11,313 nucleotides of DNA from Victivallales bacterium. GTDB taxonomy: Bacteria > Verrucomicrobiota > Lentisphaeria > Victivallales > JAUVCU01. Under the pieces are notes generated by a model. That model did no database searches and was not told the DNA's origin. It saw only the letters and a program-made list of their open reading frames with translations. The DNA lies in the NCBI GenBank assembly GCA_029934175.1, contig JAOZMT010000036.1:1-11313 (forward strand), read 5' to 3'. This document shows, one piece after another, positions 5,333 through 11,313 of the stretch. The translations under genes were made by a program, and so were the position numbers. Numbering within the stretch: position 1 is the stretch's first letter; each line of letters opens with the position of its first letter.

Positions 5333-7024
5333 TTAATAAATATTATTATTCTCTGGATTTACAATTTGAAAAGATTCATGATGAATTTTTTCATCAGCTC
5401 TAAATGATAAATCACCACCAAATTCAGATTCTAATGATGTAAATAAATCAGAATCATGCTTTTTCAATCTTTCTAAAACTTCTGGATGCATTATTATTCT
5501 GACTTTGAAATTTGTTTTAACATTTTGCCTTCTTCGCAATATCTCTTTGAGTTTTCTTTGAATTTCTACACTCATACTAAGCACAGATTTGATTTGACCT
5601 CTCCCATGACAATATGGACATTTGTCATATACTAAATCTTGAATACTTTCATGCACTCGTTGACGAGTCATTTCCATTATCCCAAACCTTGAAATCTGTG
5701 CAATTTTTGTTCTCGCTTTATCCTCTCTAACTAATGAGTTCATTAACTTATATATTTCATCTCTATCACAAGCCCTGCTCATATCAATGAAATCTATTAC
5801 TATTATTCCTCCTATATCTCTTAATTTTAATTGCCTTGCAACTTCTGCCGCCGCTTCTTTGTTAGTTGTAAGAATTGTATCTAATAAGTTTTTTCCTTTG
5901 TTTCTTCCCGAATTTACATCAATTGCAATTAAGGCTTCTGTTTCATCTAAACAAATATATCCTCCACTTGGTAATTTTGCAACTCTACTAAAAATATGAT
6001 CTATTTGATTTTTTAACGAATAATAGTCGAATATAGACTTGGCTTTATCATAATAATGAATTTTATTTAAAACAGAATCTCCTGCTATTTTATAAAGTGA
6101 TTCCATTAAATTATCGTAAGATGGTTTATCATCTAAAATTATATTATCAATATCTACTGTAACAAGTTCCCTCATTGTTTTTTCAAATAAGTTAGGTTCA
6201 GTGTAAACTTTAGCTGGTATTTGTGGATTAGAAAAAGATGACTCTATCTGCTCCCATTTCTCAAGTAGCATATCTAAATCTCTTTGAAAATACACTTCCT
6301 TAACTCCCTCGCCAACAGTTCTACAAATCAATCCCATTCCACTTGGTAAATTAAGATTTATTAATATTTTTTTCAACCTTGTTCGTTCTTTATTGCTTTC
6401 AATTTTTTTAGACAAACCAACAGTCGTTGAGTTTGGCACAAGAACTAAATATCTTCCAGGGATTGATACCGCTGCAGTAAGTCTAGCACCTTTTGTTCCA
6501 ATTGGACCTTTAGTAACTTGAACAAGTATTTCTGAGCCAGGTCTGAAGAATTTAGGAACATCGGCTGTAGTTAGACATTTTGTGCGTCGATGCTCAAATA
6601 ATTTTAGAAGCCTAGGTCGCTTATCTCTTGATAATAGCGTTTTAACCTTTGATATGAAACTTGTATTTTGTGGCTTTGATTGATTTAATTCAATTTTATC
6701 TACTTTATTCTCATCTGGGATAATATCCCTATGATGTAAAAAAGCATTTCTTTGAGTTCCAATATCAACAAATGATGCTTGCAATGAAGTATCATTTCTA
6801 TTGATTCTACCCAAATAAATAGCTCCAGTCATTGCAGCTTTTTCATTAATTCGCTCTATATGATACTCTTCTAATTTCCCAGAATTAACAAAAGCAACTC
6901 GTGTTTCAAGTTCCCCATAATTCATAATGAAATGTTTTCCAGTATCTATATCTATCTGTTTTGTCGTTTTTTGTTCACCAGTTATATTATTTATATTTTG
7001 GTTTGGTTTTCTTTTTTTTGCCAT
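5333..7024 (-). CDS. rng: Ribonuclease G/E family endoribonuclease
   Basis: This 563-residue enzyme cleaves single-stranded RNA in rRNA maturation and mRNA decay. An S1 RNA-binding domain begins around residue 64 (TGAIYLGRINR, FVDIGTQRNAFLH). It is interrupted by a lysine-rich insertion of roughly 50 residues (about 105-157) before ILVQVTKGPIGTKGARLT. The DNase I-like catalytic core has the two metal-binding aspartates in IAIDVNSGRNKGK (D369) and IVIDFIDMSR (D411). The zinc-link KCPYCHGRG (C469, C472) holds the dimer together in this family. The length fits RNase G with a short tail, and there is no long C-terminal degradosome scaffold as in RNase E. A basic leader of about 30 residues (MAKKRK...) precedes the conserved start of the fold. 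No Shine-Dalgarno sequence is obvious, so a start at the internal M34 cannot be excluded. It lies 32 bases after fmt and is probably the last gene of that cluster. Confidence 0.93.
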   Translation of the reverse strand: MAKKRKPNQNINNITGEQKTTKQIDIDTGKHFIMNYGELETRVAFVNSGKLEEYHIERINEKAAMTGAIYLGRINRNDTSLQASFVDIGTQRNAFLHHRDIIPDENKVDKIELNQSKPQNTSFISKVKTLLSRDKRPRLLKLFEHRRTKCLTTADVPKFFRPGSEILVQVTKGPIGTKGARLTAAVSIPGRYLVLVPNSTTVGLSKKIESNKERTRLKKILINLNLPSGMGLICRTVGEGVKEVYFQRDLDMLLEKWEQIESSFSNPQIPAKVYTEPNLFEKTMRELVTVDIDNIILDDKPSYDNLMESLYKIAGDSVLNKIHYYDKAKSIFDYYSLKNQIDHIFSRVAKLPSGGYICLDETEALIAIDVNSGRNKGKNLLDTILTTNKEAAAEVARQLKLRDIGGIIVIDFIDMSRACDRDEIYKLMNSLVREDKARTKIAQISRFGIMEMTRQRVHESIQDLVYDKCPYCHGRGQIKSVLSMSVEIQRKLKEILRRRQNVKTNFKVRIIMHPEVLERLKKHDSDLFTSLESEFGGDLSFRADEKIHHESFQIVNPENNNIY

Positions 7025-7056
7025 TTTGTTTTACATATTACTTTAATAATTTATAA

Positions 7057-8007
7057 TTAGAGTATCGTTCCTTTTTGAATTTTTTGACATCCTCGAAGAA
7101 ATTCAGCTCCAGTCATTTCTTTTTTTCCTTCGGGGACTATCTTATTTAATTTTAATGCATTATTGCCACATGCAATAACCCATGAATGCTTATCAGCTTC
7201 TAACACTTCTCCTGCCTGCCCAGTTTTTCCTTCTATAACTGTAGCAGATACAATACGAATGCGAGGCTGCCTTTTAATTGTTTTTAATTGAAATGAAATG
7301 CCAGGCCATGGAAAATATGCTCTGATTTTTCTTTCAATATCAATGGCATCTTCTTGCCAATTTAATATACCGTCTTGTTTTGTAATCTTACCTACTTTAC
7401 TAGCCTGTATATTATCTTGAGAGTTTTCTCTTAACTCTCCATCTTTTATTTTCAATAATACTTTTTCTATCTTTTCTGCTGATAACTCTCCAAGTTTTAT
7501 TTCTAAATTATCTGCATATTCTGTGTGATTCAAAGGATATTCGACAGTTTCATAAACTGGACCTGTATCTAATCCTTTGTCCATTTTCATAAAACAAGCA
7601 CCTGTTTTATTATCTCCATTTGCGATACATGCAGCAATTGGAGATGCTCCACGATATAATGGAAGTAGCGATGCGTGCACATTTAAACATGCTATCTTAG
7701 GTAAATTCAAAATAGTCTGTTTTAGCAATTGTCCAAATGAAACAACAATTATAAAATCAAGATTATACCCTATCAACTTAGAAATAAAATCATCTGAGTT
7801 TACAGATGGAATCTTATCAATTTCTAAATTATTATTATTTGCATAATTCCCAATAGGAGTCGAGATAAGTTGTCTTTTTCGTCCACCTTTTCTATCAATT
7901 TGAGTGCCAATCCCACAAATATTTATAGATTGAGAATCTAATAACTTCTCCAATACAGGAACAGCAATATCACCTGAACCTAAAAAATATATATTAATTT
8001 TCTTCAT
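7057..8007 (-). CDS. fmt: Methionyl-tRNA formyltransferase
   Basis: This 316-residue enzyme transfers a formyl group from 10-formyltetrahydrofolate to Met-tRNA(fMet), priming translation initiation in the cytoplasm. The N-terminal formyltransferase domain shows the FLGSGDIAVPVLEKL start, the catalytic N109-x-H111 in CLNVHASLLPLYRGASPI, and D147 in MDKGLDTGPV. The C-terminal tRNA-binding domain includes DGILNWQEDAIDIERKIRAYFPWPG (residues from about 213) and ends near AEFLRGCQKIQKG. The length is normal for the family. Its ATG lies inside the end of trpF, overlapping by 14 bases in a different frame, so translation is probably coupled. The common partner def (peptide deformylase) is not next to it in this window. 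A copy of the 17-bp palindromic word lies at 7619-7635 within the gene. Confidence 0.96.
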   Translation of the reverse strand: MKKINIYFLGSGDIAVPVLEKLLDSQSINICGIGTQIDRKGGRKRQLISTPIGNYANNNNLEIDKIPSVNSDDFISKLIGYNLDFIIVVSFGQLLKQTILNLPKIACLNVHASLLPLYRGASPIAACIANGDNKTGACFMKMDKGLDTGPVYETVEYPLNHTEYADNLEIKLGELSAEKIEKVLLKIKDGELRENSQDNIQASKVGKITKQDGILNWQEDAIDIERKIRAYFPWPGISFQLKTIKRQPRIRIVSATVIEGKTGQAGEVLEADKHSWVIACGNNALKLNKIVPEGKKEMTGAEFLRGCQKIQKGTIL

Positions 8008-8617
8008 TTAACTTCTTTAACAATTTAATAATTTTATCATAATCTTTAATACCAGGAGATATTTCAACTCCACTACTCAAATCAATTCCATAAGGTTTAA
8101 CTGCACAAATCGCAGATGTAATATTTGAACTATTAATCCCACCTGCCAAAATAATATCTTTCGATAATATTTCTTTTGCGACTTGTGCAACTTCCCAATT
8201 TGCTAACCTGCCAGTTCCGCCATATTCTGTTTTTGAAAAAGCATCAATTAGAAACTTATTTGCTGGATAATTTGCATACTTCGCAATATCTTCTTCTTTT
8301 TGTGGAGCAATAGCTTTCCAAACTTCTGCATACTTCGCACATTCTTCTGCGAACTGTGCAGATTCGTTACCATGCAATTGAATAACATCTATTCCAGCAT
8401 CAATATATTCACGAATTATAGATAATTCTTCATTAACAAATACACCAACTTTGCACAAATCGCAAGAATTGTTATTTAGCAAAACTTTTAAATCACACGA
8501 AGAGATATATCGTGGACTTTTAGGATATGCAATAAAACCAACTGCACAAATCGCAGATTGGTTCATTACAAATTGCAGGTCTGAACCTTGCGTTATTCCA
8601 CAAATCTTAAGAAACAT
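7994..8617 (-). CDS. trpF: Phosphoribosylanthranilate isomerase
   Basis: This 207-residue TIM-barrel enzyme converts phosphoribosylanthranilate to the ribulose form (CdRP) in tryptophan synthesis. KICGIT (catalytic general base C6), VGFIAYPKSPRY (R36), VDVIQLHG-like DVIQLHGNE (77-85), LIDAFS (general acid D125), GGTGRLANW, LAGGIN and GIDLSSGVE (phosphate-binding end of the barrel) are all present. It starts 6 bases after the frr stop codon and overlaps fmt by 14 bases, so it belongs to an frr-trpF-fmt transcription unit. No other trp genes are in the window. The gene is odd in carrying seven copies of a 17-bp palindromic word. Six are read in one frame as x-A-x-x-A-x, including SAICAV twice, and one in another frame as C-D-L-C. 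All catalytic motifs are intact, so these have not destroyed the enzyme. Confidence 0.96.
   Translation of the reverse strand: MFLKICGITQGSDLQFVMNQSAICAVGFIAYPKSPRYISSCDLKVLLNNNSCDLCKVGVFVNEELSIIREYIDAGIDVIQLHGNESAQFAEECAKYAEVWKAIAPQKEEDIAKYANYPANKFLIDAFSKTEYGGTGRLANWEVAQVAKEILSKDIILAGGINSSNITSAICAVKPYGIDLSSGVEISPGIKDYDKIIKLLKKLNEEN
8100..8557 (-). repeat. Cluster of seven 17-bp palindromic words within trpF
   Basis: Copies lie at 8100-8116, 8175-8191, 8271-8287, 8325-8341, 8346-8362, 8450-8466 and 8541-8557. In the common orientation they read, for example, ACTGCACAAATCGCAGA (twice), TTTGCATACTTCGCAAT, TCTGCACAGTTCGCAGA, GTTGCACAAGTCGCAAA and TTTGCACAAATCGCAAG. The arms vary but often stay complementary (TCTGC/GCAGA, TTTGC/GCAAR). 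The inner TGCA...TCGCA is nearly constant. Confidence 0.7.
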
Positions 8618-8623
8618 ACAAAC

Positions 8624-9190
8624 TTATATTGTCAATAATTCTTTTTCTTTTTCTACAAGAACTTTTTCCAATCCTTTGATATAACGATCAGTCATTTCTT
8701 GAATGTCACTTAACATATTTTTTAAATCATCTTCTGTTATATCACTTGCTTTTTCTGCTTTTTTAGCTTGTTCATTTCCATCACGACGAATATTTCTTAA
8801 AGCAATTTTAGCATCTTCAGTTCTAGTTTTAACTTGTTTTGCTAATTTTTTACGCCTTTCTTCATCTATTTCTGGCATTGGTAAGCGTAATATTTTACCA
8901 TCACTAACAGGAGAAATTCCTATATCTGATGCTAAAATAGCTTTTTCAACAGCCTTGACAGCAGAAACATCCCAAGGTTGCACTACAATTAATCTTGACT
9001 CAGGAGTTGAAATTCCTGCAAGTTCTTTTAAGCGTGTTTTAGAACCATAATAATCTACCATAATTCCTTCCACTAACGCAGGTGATGCTTTTCCTGTTCT
9101 GATTTTTGAAAAATCATCTTTCATTGCATCCTCTGTATTCATCATTCTCTCTTCAAGAGAATCCATTAAGTCTTCAATATTTTCACTCAT
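8624..9190 (-). CDS. frr: Ribosome recycling factor
   Basis: This 188-residue protein splits post-termination ribosomes together with EF-G so that subunits can be reused. The length and layout are standard: a three-helix bundle domain made from residues 1-30 and roughly 107-188, with a beta-rich head domain between. Diagnostic segments are KIRTGKASPALVEGIMVDYYG, ESRLIVVQPWD, LRLPMPEIDEERRKKLAKQ, and the RNIRRDGNEQAKK stretch (132-144) with the functional arginines. AAAAGGGG (9197-9204) lies 6 bases before the ATG and fixes the start. It is 83 bases downstream of uvrB and heads the frr-trpF-fmt-rng cluster. In many bacteria frr follows pyrH or tsf; here that neighbour is absent. Confidence 0.97.
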   Translation of the reverse strand: MSENIEDLMDSLEERMMNTEDAMKDDFSKIRTGKASPALVEGIMVDYYGSKTRLKELAGISTPESRLIVVQPWDVSAVKAVEKAILASDIGISPVSDGKILRLPMPEIDEERRKKLAKQVKTRTEDAKIALRNIRRDGNEQAKKAEKASDITEDDLKNMLSDIQEMTDRYIKGLEKVLVEKEKELLTI

Positions 9191-9273
9191 AATTAACCCC
9201 TTTTAGTTCTTTTTTTAATTTATAAAATTTAATAATTAATATACATCATTTTGCTAATAAAAAAAGCATTTTC

Positions 9274-11247
9274 TTATTTTATATTCATTTTTTTTATTTG
9301 GTCTCGTATATCTGCTGCTCTCTCAAATTCTAAATTTTTAGCTGCGGCTAACATTTCATTTGTCAATTCTTCTATTAAGTCATCAAAATCAGCATCGCTC
9401 TCTACACCATATAAACCGAATTCCTCCCCAGCACAATGTTCCGTAACTTCCTTTTTAGGAGATACTATATCACTAATTGTTAAACCTATCTCTTTTTTTA
9501 TTGTAGTAGGAGTTATCCCATTTTCTTTATTATATTTTTCTTGTAATTTGCGTCTTCTATCAGATACTTGAATTAATTTTTTAATACTATCTGTTTTTTT
9601 ATCGGCATATAAAATAACGCGTCCATTAGAATTTCTAGCAGCACGCCCAGCAACCTGCAATAAAGCTGTAGAAGAACGCAGAAAACCTTCTTTATCTGCA
9701 TCAAGAATAGCAACTAATGAAACCTCAGGAATATCAAGTCCTTCTCGTAATAAATTAATTCCAACCAAACAATCAAACTCGCCTTTCCTTAACTCATTAA
9801 TAATTTGAACTCGTTTAATAGCATCTATTTCAGAATGCAGATATTTCACTTTTAAACCAGCATCATTTAAATAATCAGCCAATCTTTCTGAATTTTTCTT
9901 TGTCAAAGTTGTAACTATAACCCGTTCATCTCGTTTTGCATATAAATCAATTTCTGCAATAATATCATCTATTTGCCCTGTTAAAGGGCGAATTTCTATC
10001 GTTGGATCTAATAAACCAGTTGGTCTGATAATCTGCTCAGTTACATTTATACTTAAATCCAATTCATAATTACTTGGGGTTGCAGATACAAATACTGTAT
10101 CGCCTGTTAGTTTCTCAAATTCTTCAAATTTCAGAGGACGATTATCCAGAGCTGAAGGTAGTCGAAAACCATGATCTACAAGAGTTTGCTTACGACTTCT
10201 ATCTGCTTTATACATTGCCCTTACTTGTGGAATTGTAACATGTGACTCATCTATAAAAGTAACAAAATCTTTTGGAAAAAAATCTAATAAGCAAGGTGGA
10301 CGCACGCCAGGTTTCCTATTTCCAAGATGTCTTGAATAATTCTCAATTCCACTACAATATCCTATTTCCTTCATCATCTCAATATCATATCGTGTTCTCT
10401 GATAAATCCTTTGTGCTTCGACTAATAAACCTTGTTTTTCAAATTCTTTTACTCTGGTATGCATTTCATCTAAAATAGCTTCACAACCTAAATCGAGTTG
10501 TTCTTTTGGAATAACAAATAGTTTTTTAGGGAAAACCAAAGCCTTTTCAACAACAGTCATCGCTTCGCCAGTTAAAACATCGCACTTTGAAATTTGTTCT
10601 ATTTCATCGCCCCAAAACTCAATGCGAACCATTTCTTCATTTTGTGCAGTATATATTTCAACTGAATCGCCACGAACTCTAAATTGCCCTTTTTCAGGAG
10701 AAAAATCATTTCTTTCATATTGAATATTTATTAATTTTTCTAATAATACATCTCGTTCAATTTTATCATCAACATTAAGAATTATGCTCATATCTTCATA
10801 ATCTTGTGGAGACCCTAAACCATAAATAGATGATACACTAGCAATGACGATAACATCATTTCTTTCTATTAAAGATGCAGTAGCAGATAGTCTTAATTTC
10901 TCAATATTTTCATTAATGCTAGAATCCTTTGCAATGTATGTATCTGTTTGAGGCAAATACGCTTCAGGTAAGTAATAGTCATAATAACTTATAAAATATT
11001 CAACAGCATTATCGGGAAAAAAACTTTTAAATTCGCTATATAATTGAGCCGCTAAAGTTTTATTATGGCTTAAAATTAGGGCAGGGCGTTGAATGTTTTT
11101 AATAAGATTAGCCATAGTAAAAGTTTTACCAGACCCAGTAACACCAAGTAAAGTTTGATATTCTTGCGTAGATATTTTATCAGTCAACTCTCGTATAGCT
11201 TTACCTTGATCACCAGCTGGTTCATAAGAAGATTTTAAATTAAACAT
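9274..11247 (-). CDS. uvrB: UvrABC excision nuclease subunit B
   Basis: UvrB is the damage-verifying helicase-like subunit of bacterial nucleotide excision repair, loaded by UvrA and handing over to UvrC. Motifs in order (numbered from the ATG): Walker A GVTGSGKT (35-42), the damage-probing beta-hairpin region around YYDYYLPEAYLPQ (88-100), Walker B-type FIDESHV (332-338), then VGINLLREGLDIPE and QVAGRAARN of the second helicase domain. The C-terminal UVR motif (last 35 or so residues, LEFERAADIRDQI) binds UvrC. The length of 657 residues is typical. I chose the ATG at 11247 over the in-frame GTG at 11259. Homologues begin close to MF-x-L, and the only Shine-Dalgarno-like AAAGGA (11261-11266) is one base from the GTG, too close to serve it. 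The spacing to the ATG is on the long side. A copy of the 17-bp palindromic word lies 26 bases upstream. Confidence 0.96.
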   Translation of the reverse strand: MFNLKSSYEPAGDQGKAIRELTDKISTQEYQTLLGVTGSGKTFTMANLIKNIQRPALILSHNKTLAAQLYSEFKSFFPDNAVEYFISYYDYYLPEAYLPQTDTYIAKDSSINENIEKLRLSATASLIERNDVIVIASVSSIYGLGSPQDYEDMSIILNVDDKIERDVLLEKLINIQYERNDFSPEKGQFRVRGDSVEIYTAQNEEMVRIEFWGDEIEQISKCDVLTGEAMTVVEKALVFPKKLFVIPKEQLDLGCEAILDEMHTRVKEFEKQGLLVEAQRIYQRTRYDIEMMKEIGYCSGIENYSRHLGNRKPGVRPPCLLDFFPKDFVTFIDESHVTIPQVRAMYKADRSRKQTLVDHGFRLPSALDNRPLKFEEFEKLTGDTVFVSATPSNYELDLSINVTEQIIRPTGLLDPTIEIRPLTGQIDDIIAEIDLYAKRDERVIVTTLTKKNSERLADYLNDAGLKVKYLHSEIDAIKRVQIINELRKGEFDCLVGINLLREGLDIPEVSLVAILDADKEGFLRSSTALLQVAGRAARNSNGRVILYADKKTDSIKKLIQVSDRRRKLQEKYNKENGITPTTIKKEIGLTISDIVSPKKEVTEHCAGEEFGLYGVESDADFDDLIEELTNEMLAAAKNLEFERAADIRDQIKKMNIK

Positions 11248-11273
11248 AATTATATTCACATCCTTTTTTTATA

Positions 11274-11290
11274 TTTGCACATTTCGCAAA
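11274..11290 (+). repeat. 17-bp palindromic word upstream of uvrB
   Basis: TTTGCACATTTCGCAAA with perfect 5-bp arms lies in non-coding DNA 26 bases before the uvrB ATG. It could lie in the uvrB leader or promoter. It does not resemble the LexA boxes I know, and the same word is found inside coding sequences, so a repressor-site role is only one option. Confidence 0.55.
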
Positions 11291-11313
11291 ATTATTTAAC
11301 AAGTTCGTAGTTC

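Noticed and set aside
8100..8557. CRISPR-like array in trpF
   Set aside because: Spacing between the words is irregular (21 to 104 bases from start to start), the repeats are degenerate, and the gene remains fully open with intact catalytic motifs.
8451..9050. Plus-strand open frames opposite trpF and frr
   Set aside because: They are antisense shadows of strongly conserved genes, with no ribosome-binding site or family features.
9191..9273. Terminator or promoter between uvrB and frr
   Set aside because: Only a 4-bp stem (TGCT/AGCA) and generic AT-rich hexamers are visible, so neither can be supported.
11257..11259. GTG as the uvrB start codon
   Set aside because: It would leave one base between the Shine-Dalgarno-like sequence and the start. 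Homologues align from the ATG at 11247, so the ATG was preferred.
11274..11290. LexA (SOS) operator at uvrB
   Set aside because: The sequence does not match the LexA boxes I know (TGTTC-type, CGAAC-type or CTG-N10-CAG), and the same word occurs repeatedly inside trpF.

Overview
The window is AT-rich bacterial chromosome carrying eight confident protein-coding genes and an unusual load of short dispersed repeats. I see no rRNA, tRNA, CRISPR array or intact transposase gene. The large pseudopilin-like protein resembles ones common in the Planctomycetes-Verrucomicrobia-Chlamydiae superphylum, and together with the low GC content this suggests a Lentisphaerota/Kiritimatiellota-type anaerobe. That placement is an inference with low confidence.

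Left part (1-1929): a 464-base gene-free stretch with two dispersed repeats leads into a two-gene plus-strand unit. The unit encodes a DUF362 protein and a tiny membrane-anchored zinc-ribbon protein. A second repeat-filled spacer (1516-1929) separates this unit from the convergent minus-strand genes.

Middle (1930-5332): on the minus strand, a 2[4Fe-4S] ferredoxin gene of 56 codons (4564-4734) ends in a clear intrinsic terminator. It is followed by an 853-residue protein with a prepilin-like N-terminus. Upstream of the ferredoxin lies a third repeat cluster.

Right part (5333-11290): minus-strand genes in transcription order are uvrB (DNA repair), then a tight cluster of frr (ribosome recycling), trpF (tryptophan synthesis), fmt (initiator tRNA formylation) and rng (RNase G/E). 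frr-trpF-fmt look translationally coupled, with a 6-base gap and then a 14-base overlap. trpF is the only tryptophan gene here and sits among translation and RNA-processing genes.

The most interesting features are not genes. (1) A 144-bp element is present twice at 140/144 identity. It has 18-bp terminal inverted repeats, and one copy is flanked by a perfect 8-bp target duplication, so it is a recently mobile MITE-like element. (2) A degenerate 17-bp palindromic word, roughly TTTGCAYANNTCGCAAA, occurs about 18 times. Seven copies lie inside trpF, in two different reading frames, and three lie in non-coding DNA near the DUF362 and uvrB genes. (3) Two further dispersed repeat families cluster with the MITE in the three long spacers and never between genes of an operon.
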